From Streptomyces sp. SUK 48 (GTDB lineage: Bacteria; Actinomycetota; Actinomycetes; Streptomycetales; Streptomycetaceae): a DNA stretch of 64,000 nucleotides. Location of the stretch: the NCBI RefSeq assembly GCF_009650765.1, contig NZ_CP045740.1, positions 6,796,001 through 6,860,000 on the forward strand. The letters run 5' to 3'. Of the stretch, positions 24,818 through 32,589 are shown in pieces. Under the pieces are notes generated by a model that was not told the DNA's origin, did no database searches, and was given only the letters and a program-made list of their open reading frames with translations. Every line of letters starts with the position of its first letter. Position 1 is the stretch's first letter. Both the position numbers and the translations under genes were made by a program.

Positions 24818-25270
24818 ATGACTGTTGACAGCGCCTCGATGGGCGAGATGCTTGCCACCGCGGTCCCGATGGTGCGGACCCTGAACCTGGAGTTCGTCGA
24901 GGTGACCGCGGAGCGCGCCGTGCTGCGCCTCCCGGACCAGCCGGACTACCACAACCACATCGGCGGCCCGCACGCCGGCGCGATGTTCACGCTGGCCGAG
25001 TCCGCCAGTGGCGCCATCGTGCTCACGGCCTTCGGCGACCAGCTCGCGCGCGCGGTGCCGCTCGCGGTCCGCGCCGAGATCGGCTACAAGAAGCTGGCCA
25101 TGGGGCCGGTCACGGCGACGGCGACCCTGGGCCGTCCGGTGGCCGAGGTCGTCGCCGAGCTGGACGCGGGCGGGCGGCCGGAGTTCCCGGTCGCCATCGC
25201 CATCGAGCGCGAGGACGGCGCCGTGACCGGGGAGATGACCGTGGTGTGGACCCTGCGGCCGAACGGCTGA
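24818..25270 (+). CDS. hotdog-fold thioesterase (DUF4442/PaaI-like)
   Basis: This 150-residue protein has the hotdog fold of small acyl-CoA thioesterases. Landmarks are the N-terminal helix MVRTLNLEFVEVTAERAVLRL, the central motif HNHIGGPHAGAMFTLAESASG, which holds the active-site region, and the strand VRAEIGYKKLAMGPVTATA. The closing strand is GEMTVVWTLRP. It likely hydrolyses acyl-CoA thioesters; the chain length is unknown. A TAACAT box ends 7 bases before the ATG with no Shine-Dalgarno, so the transcript may be leaderless. It is immediately upstream of the synthase locus but separated by a strong terminator, so it is probably not part of that operon. Confidence 0.85.
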   Translation: MTVDSASMGEMLATAVPMVRTLNLEFVEVTAERAVLRLPDQPDYHNHIGGPHAGAMFTLAESASGAIVLTAFGDQLARAVPLAVRAEIGYKKLAMGPVTATATLGRPVAEVVAELDAGGRPEFPVAIAIEREDGAVTGEMTVVWTLRPNG

Positions 25271-25282
25271 GCAGTCCGCTGA

Positions 25283-25318
25283 GGAGGGGCCCCTGACCAG
25301 GGGCCCCTCCGTCGTTTT
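25283..25318 (+). terminator. Rho-independent terminator after the thioesterase gene
   Basis: A 12-bp perfect stem (GGAGGGGCCCCT at 25283-25294 with AGGGGCCCCTCC at 25299-25310) has the four-base loop GACC and is followed by GTCGTTTT. It is one of the clearest terminators in the window and isolates the synthase operon from upstream transcription. Confidence 0.88.
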
Positions 25319-25616
25319 CCGGCGCCCGGCTCATTTCAGGTCTTCTGGCGCTTTCCGGCCCGTGCGCATCCTCGCCAGTGGCCAAAGGTCATGCGGAATT
25401 TACAGACACGGTCCCGGTGTCACGGCGTATTGCGGCCGGGTGAGTGAACGGTGAAGCAGGCGCGTGCTTTGACGGGCTTGTGGTGATGTGGCGCGTGGGC
25501 TCGGGTGAGCAGGTGCCCGCACGGATGACCCGGAAGCGCCGATTTCTCGGCGCTTGCGGCGAATTCGGCGGCCTGGCCGGATCACGGCCACGGCGGGCGC
25601 GCGGCGGCCGTCGTTG
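25319..25616 (+). other. noncoding region upstream of the synthase promoter
   Basis: About 300 bp without a convincing gene. It holds a perfect 8-6-8 inverted repeat, AAGCGCCG-N6-CGGCGCTT (25534-25555), about 62 bp before the -35 box, and a weaker GACAC-N7-GTGTC (25405-25421). Parts are less GC-rich than the rest of the window. This is probably a regulatory region; no regulator gene is encoded in or beside it. Confidence 0.5.
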
Positions 25617-25645
25617 TTGACCCGCGAGTAGCCCCTCGCTAGTTT
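25617..25645 (+). promoter_or_regulatory. synthase operon promoter with an operator-like palindrome in its spacer
   Basis: TTGACC (25617-25622) and TAGTTT (25640-25645) are 17 bp apart. The spacer holds the inverted repeat GCGAG-N6-CTCGC at 25624-25639, filling almost the whole spacer. Predicted transcription starts near 25652, giving a leader of about 67 nt. The location fits repression by a dimeric regulator encoded elsewhere. Confidence 0.65.
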
Positions 25646-25718
25646 CCGATGCCCTCGCACCGACGAGTTCCGCCGCACAAACCCCCACCGTGCCTTTCGC
25701 CGATTGTGTCGGAGTCTC

Positions 25719-28700
25719 ATGACCTCCCCTGTGCGCGCCCATGATCTGATCCTGTGCCTCACCCCGTTCGGAGAACCCGACGCGGGCCTCGCCGCGGCCG
25801 CCACCGGCGCCGGAGCGCTCGGCGTCCTCGATCTCGGAAGCGGCGACCGAAGATGCCGGCAGGAGCTGTCCCGGCTGAGGAGAACGGCGCCGGGTCCGTA
25901 CGGCGTCCGGGTGAGCGCCCGTTGCTCCCTCGCCCCGGCCGACCTGGCCGAAGGGCCCGGCCTCGTCGTCCTCGCCGCGGATCCGACGGCCGCGGACACG
26001 TCTTGGAGGATCGCCGAACTGTCCGGTCGGTCAACGGTGTTGGCCGAGGTCACCGATCTCCCGCGGGCCCGGGCCGCGGTCCGGGCCGGTGCCCATGGAC
26101 TGATCGCCCGGGGTGCCGAGAGCGGGGGCAGGACCGGCGAGCTGAGCACCTTCGTGCTGCTCCAACAGCTGCTCGGCGACGAGCAGTTGGCCGACGTGCC
26201 CGTCTGGGCCTGCGGTGGGGTCGGGCCGCGTACGGCGGCCGCCGCCATGGCGGGCGGCGCGGCCGGTGTCGTCCTCGACAGCCAGCTCGCCCTGCTGCCC
26301 GAGTCCCGGCTGCCGGAGGCGGTCCGGGCGGTGCTGCGGTCCCTGGACGGCGCGGAGACGATGGTGCTCGGCGGACACCGGGTGCTGCGCCGCCGGGGCC
26401 CCGACGCGCCGCCGCTCCCCGCCGACGACCCCGCCGCGGTCGCCGCCCTCCTCGGCGCCCGCGATCTGTCCCGCCAGCTGCTCCCCCTCGGCCAGGACGG
26501 CTTCCTCGCCGCCCGGTTCGCCGAGCGCTGGGGGGATGTGCGGGGCGTGGTACGGGAGATGACGGCGGCGATGCGGCCGGAGCCGGAGCGGGAGCGGGAG
26601 CCCGGGCGGGCGCTGCGGCCCGGATCGGCGATGAGCCGGGCGCTCGGGACCCGGCTGCCGGTCGCGCAGGGCCCGATGACACGGGTCAGCGACCAGGCCG
26701 GATTCGCCGCCGCCGTCGCCGCGGACGGGGCGCTGCCCTTCCTCGCCCTGGCGCTCGCCGACGGTACGCGGACCCGGGCGATGCTGACCGGGGCGCGGGC
26801 CGTCCTCGACGGCCGTCCCTGGGGCGTGGGCGTGCTCGGTTTCGCGCCCGAGGAGATCAGGAACGCCCAACTGGAGGTCGTACGGCAGCTGCGGCCCACG
26901 CACGCGATCATCGCGGGCGGGCGGCCCGCACAGGCCGAGGCGCTGGAGCGGGCCGGTATCCGCACCTTCCTGCACGTGCCCTCGCCGGGGCTGCTGCGGC
27001 AGTTCCTCCAGGCCGGTGCGCGCAGGTTCGTCTTCGAGGGGTCGGAGTGCGGCGGGCATGTCGGGCCCCGGGCGTCGTTCCCGCTGTGGGAGGCCCAACT
27101 CGCCGTACTGGACGACTTCCTGGCCGACGCCGAAGCCGAGGCGGCGGCCCAGGTGGAGGTGTTCTTCGCGGGCGGCGTGCACGACGAGCGGTCCGCCGCG
27201 ATGGTCGCCGCGCTCGCCGCGCCGCTCACCGCGCGGGGCTGCGCGATCGGGGTCCTCATGGGCACCGCCTACCTGTTCACCGAGGAGGCCGTCGCCCACG
27301 GCGCCGTCCGGCCGCTCTTCCAGGAACAGGTCCGCGTCGCCACCACGACCGCCCTGCTGGAGACCGCGCCCGGCCACGCGACCCGGTGCGTGCCCAGCCC
27401 GTTCACCGACGACTACCGGGACCGCGAACGCGCGCTGCGCGCCGGGGGGCTGCCCGAGCGCGAGGTGTGGGAGACGCTGGAACGCCTCAACGTGGGGCGG
27501 CTGCGCATCGCCAGCAAGGGCGTGGAACGCGCGGACGACGGCGCGTTACGGGACGTCGACGAGCAACGCCAGCTCACCGACGGGATGTTCATGGCCGGAG
27601 AGGTCGCCGTCCTGCGCTCCGCGACGACGACCATGGCCGCCCTGCACCGCTCGGTGACCGACGGCGCCGCCGGCTTCCTCGCCGCCCGCGGCCGGCTCCC
27701 CGTCACCGCGTGGGAACCGGCGCCGCCCGCACCGCTCGACATCGCCATCGTCGGCATGGCCTGCATGTTCCCGGGGGCACCCGACCTCGCCGCCTTCTGG
27801 GCGAACATCGTCGCCGGGCGCGACGCGGTGACCGAGGTGCCCGCCGACCGCTGGGACCCGGACGTGCACCACGCGGCCGGGCACACCGCCTCGAAGTGGG
27901 GCGGGTTCCTGCCCCGCATCCCCTTCGACCCGCTGCGCTACGGCATCCCGCCCACCTCCCTCGGCAGCATCGAGCCCGTGCAGCTGCTGTCCCTGGAGGC
28001 GGCCCGCCGGGCCCTGGAGGACGCCGGATACGGCGAACGGGGGCGGGAGTTCGACCGCTCGCGCACCGCCGTGGTCTTCGGCGCGGAGGCGGGCAGCGAC
28101 CTGTCCAACGCCGTGACCCTGCGGGCCGTACTCCCGTCGTACTACGGCAAGGTGCCCGACGGACTCGACGGCCAACTGCCCCGGCTGACCGAGGACTCCT
28201 TCCCCGGGATGCTCGCCAACGTCATCCCCGGCCGCATCGCCAACCGCCTCGACCTCGGCGGCGCCAACTTCACCGTCGACGCCGCCTGCGCCTCCTCCCT
28301 GGCCGCGCTCGACGTGGCCTGCAAGGAACTCGTCTCCGGCACCAGCGACGTGGTGCTGTGCGGCGGCGCCGACCTGCACAACGGCATCAACGACTACGTC
28401 CTGTTCTCCTCCGTCCACGCCCTCTCGCCGACCGGCCGCTCCCGCGCCTTCGACGCGGAAGCCGACGGCATCGCCCTCGGCGAGGGGGTCGCCTGCGTGG
28501 TGCTCAAGCGGCTCGCCGACGCCGAGCGGGACGGCGACCGGATCTACGGCGTGGTCAAGGGTCTCGGCTCCGCCAGCGACGGCCGCTCCCTCGGCCTGAC
28601 CGCGCCCCGGCCCGAGGGCCAGCGGGCCGCGCTGGAGCGGGCGTACCGCAACGCCGGTGTCTCGCCCGCGCAGGTGGGCCTGGTGGAGGCGCACGGCACC

Positions 28701-31700
28701 GGAACCGTGGTCGGCGACCGCACCGAACTGAGCATCCTCGGGGAGGTGTTCGCCGAGGCGGGCGCCCGCACCGGCGGCTGCGCGCTCGGCTCGGTCAAGT
28801 CCCAGATCGGGCACACCAAATGCGCCGCCGGACTCGCCGGACTGATCAAGACGACCCTCGCCCTCTACACCGGGGTCACACCCCCCACCCTGCACCTGGG
28901 GCGCCCCAACCCGGCCTGGACCGAGGACGACAGCCCCTTCGCCTTCCACGCCGGCGCCCGGCCCTGGACCGCGCCCGCGTCCGAACGCTTCGCAGGAGTC
29001 AGCGCGTTCGGCTTCGGCGGCACCAACTTCCACGCCGTACTGGCCGCGCACGGGAACGCGGTGCCGCCCCGCCAGACCCTGGACGAATGGCCCGCCGAAC
29101 TGTTCCTCTTCCGCGGCCGGGACGAGCGGGCCGCGCTCCGGCAGGTGGCGGAACTCCTCGACGCGGCCGAGACGGCGGGGCGGCCCTGGCGGCTGCGCGA
29201 CCTCGCCCTCGCCGCGGCCCACCGCGCCGACACCTCGCGCGAGCCGGTCCACGTCGCCCTCGTGGCACGGGACACGGACCAGCTGATCGAGCGGCTGCGG
29301 GGGACCCTCGACGGGGAGGGCGGCACGGACGTCCGCCGCGCGGACCCGGTGGACGGCAAGATCGCCTTCCTCTTCCCCGGACAGGGCAGCCAGCGCACCG
29401 GCATGCTCGGCGAACTCCTCGTCGCACTGCCGGAGTTGCGCGACCATCTGCCCCCGGACCAGGCCGCCGTCGTCTATCCGCCGGCCGCCTTCGACGACGC
29501 CGCGCGCGAGCGCCGCCGGGCCGCTCTCACCGACACCCGGGCCGCCCAGCCCGCCCTGGGCGCGGCGGGCCTGGCCGCCCACGCGTTCCTGGGCGCGGCG
29601 GGCGTCCAGCCGGACCTGGCCGCCGGACACAGCTACGGCGAACTGGTCGCCCTCGCCGCCGCCGGCGCCCTCGACCCGGACACCCTGCCCCGGCTCAGCG
29701 CCGAGCGGGCCGCCGCGATCCTGGCGGCGGCGGGCGAGGAACCCGGTGCGATGGCGGCCGTGGGCGCACCGGCCGAGGACGTCCAAGGCGCCCTGCGCGA
29801 GGCGGGGGCGCCACAGTCCGTCGTCGTCGCCAACCTCAACTCGCCCCAGCAGACGGTGGTGTCCGGACCCACGGCGGACATCGACACCGCCGTACGACTG
29901 CTGCGCGCGGCCGGGCTTGGCGCCAAGCGGATACCCGTGGCCTGCGCCTTCCACAGCCCGCTGGTGGCGGGGGCGGGGGCACGGTTCGCCGACGCCCTCG
30001 CGAAAGAGCCGGTGCGCGCGCCCGAGTTCCCCGTCTGGGCCAACCGCACCGCGGCGCCCTACCCGCCGGACCCGGACGCGGTGCGCGCCGGACTCGCCGC
30101 CCAGATCGGGGCGCCGGTCGCGTTCGCGGCGCAGATCGAGGCCATGTACGAGGCGGGCGCGCGGATCTTCGTCGAGGCGGGCCCCGGGGCGGTCCTCACC
30201 CGGCTCGTCGGACAGATCCTCGGCGAGCGCCCGCACCGGACCGTCGCCCCCGAGCCCTGGCCCGAGGGCGGACTGCCCGGCTGGCTCGACGCCCTCGCCC
30301 TGCTCGCCGTCGCGGGCGCCCCGGTGCGTACCGCCTGGCTCTTCCAGGGCCGCGACGCCGTGGACGCGCTGCGTGCCCCCGCCCCCGCCCGGCCCGGCTG
30401 GACGGTCGACGGACACCTGGTCCGCACCGCCGACGGAGCCCTGCTCGCCGGTGCCCTCGCACCGGCCCGACGCGTCGTGGAGACGACTGTGACCACCGAC
30501 CAGCCAGGCGGCACCCCGGCCGACCGGGACGCGCTGATCACCGAATTCCTGCGCAGCGGACGGGAGATGATCGCGGCACAGCGTGACGTGCTGCTCACGT
30601 ACTTCGGCGGGACGGGGTCGCCGGCGGCCCCCGTGGCTCCGGTGGCGTCCGTCGTGCCGGTCGCTCCTCAGGCGCTGCCCGCCGCAGAACCCGGCCTCTC
30701 CGTCGGGGAGTTGACCGTTCCCGCAATACCGGAGGAGGCGGTGGCCGCGTCCGGCGCGGACGTGGGGCGGGTCGTGCTGGAGATCATCAGTGACCGCACC
30801 GGCTATCCCGTCGACATGATCGAGCCCGATCTCGATCTGGAGGCGGACCTGAGCATCGACTCCATCAAGCGGGCCGAGATCGCGGGCGAACTGGCCAAGC
30901 GGCTGGGCATCGCCGGGGGCGCGGAACTGCTGGGCGACGCCGAGCTGGAGGAACTGACCAAGGCGCGTACGGCGGCCGCGGTGACGGCCTGGCTGACGGC
31001 ACGGGTCGGCGGCGGTACCGGGTCCGGCCGACCGGAGGAGCAGGCACCGGAGCCGGACGCGGTGCCGCTCGGGGTGGCGCCCCGGCGCTTCGAGACGCGG
31101 GCGGTCGCGCTGCCCGACGCCGGGCCGGAGTCCGCCTCCGGTCCGGCGTCCGCTTCCGTTCTCGCCGGGCGGCGCCTCTTCCTGCTGGGCGACGGCGGGG
31201 GAGCGGCGGCCGAGGTGGCGGCGCGGCTCGACGCGCGAGGAGCCGAGGCCGTACTGGCCGACCAGGGGCATGTCCTCGATACGGCCGACGGGGCGGTGGA
31301 CGCCGTCGTGTACCTGGGCGCGCTGCCCGGCCCCGAGCTGCCGGTGCTGCCGGACGCGTTCCCGGTGGTCAAGGCGGCGCTGACGTGCGGCGCGCGGCGG
31401 CTGCTGGCCGTACGGGCCACGCAGGGCGCGGGGGCCGTACGGGCGGCCGGGCTCGACGGGCTGTTCCGTACCGTCGCGCGGGAGTATCCGGAGGTGGCCG
31501 CGCGGGTCGTGGCCGTCGCCGACGTCACCCCGGCGGCGGTGGCCGACGCCGTGCTCGCGGAACTGTGCGCACCGGCGCCCGAAGGGGCTGACGCCTCCGC
31601 CCCGCACCCCGTCGTCCTGCGCGCCGCCGACGGAACCCGCCGGGGCCTTGACCTCCTCCCCGCCCCCCTCGGCTCGCTCGGCAGCACCGGCGCGGGCCCC

Positions 31701-32588
31701 GCCGGGGTCGGCACCGCGGAGGCCGCCGCGCTCGGGCTCGACCGGGACTCCGTCGTCCTGCTGGCCGGCGGCGCCCGGGGCATCACCGCCCGGTTCGCGG
31801 CGACGCTAGCCGCCGCCTGCGGCTGCCGGATCGAACTGCTCGGCCGCACCCCCGCCCCGGCCGGACCCGAGTCCCCGGCGACCGCGGACGCCCGCACTCC
31901 CGTCGAACTGCGCGCGGCACTCGCGGCCGCGGCCGCCGCGCCGAAGCCCGCCGAGATCAACCGGACCGCCGAACTGCTGCTGGCCCAGCGGGAGATCACC
32001 GCGACCCTCGACGAACTCGCGGCGCTGGGCGGCGCGGCCCGCTACCGCGCGGTGGACTTCCGGGACCGGGACGCGGTGCTCCGCGCGGTCAAGGAGATCC
32101 ACGCCGAGCACGGCCGGCTCGACGGGGTCGTGTTCGCGGCCGGGGTGATCGAGGACCGGCTGATCGCCGAGAAGACCCCCGAGTCCTTCCAGCGGGTCTA
32201 CGGCACCAAGACGGCGGGCGCCGCAGCCCTGTTCGCCGCCCTGGACGACCTGCCCGGGGCGCCCGCGTTCACCGTGCTGTTCGGCAGCATCGCCGCCGTC
32301 CTCGGCAACCGGGGCCAGTGCGACTACGCCGCCGCCAACGACGCCCTGGAGACGCTCGGCGCCGACTGGGCCGCCCGCACCGGGCACCGCGCGCTCACCG
32401 TGCACTGGGGCCCCTGGGCGCCGTCCGGCACCCACACCGGCATGGTCGGCGCGGAACTCGGCCGCGAGTACGCGCGTCGCGGGGTCGAGATGATCGACCC
32501 CGAGGAGGGCACCGCGGCCCTGCTGCGGGAACTCGCCTGGGGCGACCCGGCCGCCCGCGCCGTCGTCTACACCGCGTCGGGCTGGTGA
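25719..32588 (+). CDS. giant synthase: tandem nitronate-monooxygenase/PfaD-like domains, KS-AT-ACP-KR
   Basis: This is a 2289-residue iterative type I synthase. Residues about 5-260 and 310-640 are two FMN TIM-barrel domains of the nitronate-monooxygenase/PfaD type. The first carries LIARGAESGGRTG and the second PMTRVSDQAGF, FEGSECGGHVG and VLMGTAYLF. The KS is at 673-1110 with Cys857, His992 and His1032 intact. The AT is at 1214-1500 (GHSYGE Ser1305, His1412), the ACP near 1685-1770 with DLSIDSIKR and Ser1715, and the KR at about 2010-2289 (LAGGARGIT, Tyr2203 in DYAAAN). The ACP motif and PfaD-like barrels resemble PUFA and heterocyst-glycolipid synthases. The ATG at 25719 follows GGAG. The protein should build and partly or fully reduce an acyl chain with the next gene product. 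Confidence 0.93.
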   Translation: MTSPVRAHDLILCLTPFGEPDAGLAAAATGAGALGVLDLGSGDRRCRQELSRLRRTAPGPYGVRVSARCSLAPADLAEGPGLVVLAADPTAADTSWRIAELSGRSTVLAEVTDLPRARAAVRAGAHGLIARGAESGGRTGELSTFVLLQQLLGDEQLADVPVWACGGVGPRTAAAAMAGGAAGVVLDSQLALLPESRLPEAVRAVLRSLDGAETMVLGGHRVLRRRGPDAPPLPADDPAAVAALLGARDLSRQLLPLGQDGFLAARFAERWGDVRGVVREMTAAMRPEPEREREPGRALRPGSAMSRALGTRLPVAQGPMTRVSDQAGFAAAVAADGALPFLALALADGTRTRAMLTGARAVLDGRPWGVGVLGFAPEEIRNAQLEVVRQLRPTHAIIAGGRPAQAEALERAGIRTFLHVPSPGLLRQFLQAGARRFVFEGSECGGHVGPRASFPLWEAQLAVLDDFLADAEAEAAAQVEVFFAGGVHDERSAAMVAALAAPLTARGCAIGVLMGTAYLFTEEAVAHGAVRPLFQEQVRVATTTALLETAPGHATRCVPSPFTDDYRDRERALRAGGLPEREVWETLERLNVGRLRIASKGVERADDGALRDVDEQRQLTDGMFMAGEVAVLRSATTTMAALHRSVTDGAAGFLAARGRLPVTAWEPAPPAPLDIAIVGMACMFPGAPDLAAFWANIVAGRDAVTEVPADRWDPDVHHAAGHTASKWGGFLPRIPFDPLRYGIPPTSLGSIEPVQLLSLEAARRALEDAGYGERGREFDRSRTAVVFGAEAGSDLSNAVTLRAVLPSYYGKVPDGLDGQLPRLTEDSFPGMLANVIPGRIANRLDLGGANFTVDAACASSLAALDVACKELVSGTSDVVLCGGADLHNGINDYVLFSSVHALSPTGRSRAFDAEADGIALGEGVACVVLKRLADAERDGDRIYGVVKGLGSASDGRSLGLTAPRPEGQRAALERAYRNAGVSPAQVGLVEAHGTGTVVGDRTELSILGEVFAEAGARTGGCALGSVKSQIGHTKCAAGLAGLIKTTLALYTGVTPPTLHLGRPNPAWTEDDSPFAFHAGARPWTAPASERFAGVSAFGFGGTNFHAVLAAHGNAVPPRQTLDEWPAELFLFRGRDERAALRQVAELLDAAETAGRPWRLRDLALAAAHRADTSREPVHVALVARDTDQLIERLRGTLDGEGGTDVRRADPVDGKIAFLFPGQGSQRTGMLGELLVALPELRDHLPPDQAAVVYPPAAFDDAARERRRAALTDTRAAQPALGAAGLAAHAFLGAAGVQPDLAAGHSYGELVALAAAGALDPDTLPRLSAERAAAILAAAGEEPGAMAAVGAPAEDVQGALREAGAPQSVVVANLNSPQQTVVSGPTADIDTAVRLLRAAGLGAKRIPVACAFHSPLVAGAGARFADALAKEPVRAPEFPVWANRTAAPYPPDPDAVRAGLAAQIGAPVAFAAQIEAMYEAGARIFVEAGPGAVLTRLVGQILGERPHRTVAPEPWPEGGLPGWLDALALLAVAGAPVRTAWLFQGRDAVDALRAPAPARPGWTVDGHLVRTADGALLAGALAPARRVVETTVTTDQPGGTPADRDALITEFLRSGREMIAAQRDVLLTYFGGTGSPAAPVAPVASVVPVAPQALPAAEPGLSVGELTVPAIPEEAVAASGADVGRVVLEIISDRTGYPVDMIEPDLDLEADLSIDSIKRAEIAGELAKRLGIAGGAELLGDAELEELTKARTAAAVTAWLTARVGGGTGSGRPEEQAPEPDAVPLGVAPRRFETRAVALPDAGPESASGPASASVLAGRRLFLLGDGGGAAAEVAARLDARGAEAVLADQGHVLDTADGAVDAVVYLGALPGPELPVLPDAFPVVKAALTCGARRLLAVRATQGAGAVRAAGLDGLFRTVAREYPEVAARVVAVADVTPAAVADAVLAELCAPAPEGADASAPHPVVLRAADGTRRGLDLLPAPLGSLGSTGAGPAGVGTAEAAALGLDRDSVVLLAGGARGITARFAATLAAACGCRIELLGRTPAPAGPESPATADARTPVELRAALAAAAAAPKPAEINRTAELLLAQREITATLDELAALGGAARYRAVDFRDRDAVLRAVKEIHAEHGRLDGVVFAAGVIEDRLIAEKTPESFQRVYGTKTAGAAALFAALDDLPGAPAFTVLFGSIAAVLGNRGQCDYAAANDALETLGADWAARTGHRALTVHWGPWAPSGTHTGMVGAELGREYARRGVEMIDPEEGTAALLRELAWGDPAARAVVYTASGW

Positions 32589-32589
32589 G

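Noticed and set aside
24818..25270. Hotdog thioesterase considered as the chain-release gene of the synthase operon
   Set aside because: A strong terminator and a separate promoter lie between them, so it is not cotranscribed; a functional link cannot be excluded.
27546..31607. Open minus-strand frame of more than 1300 codons opposite the first synthase
   Set aside because: It mirrors the codon bias of the synthase gene, is Gly/Arg/Val-rich, has no domain, and the plus strand carries intact enzymatic motifs throughout.
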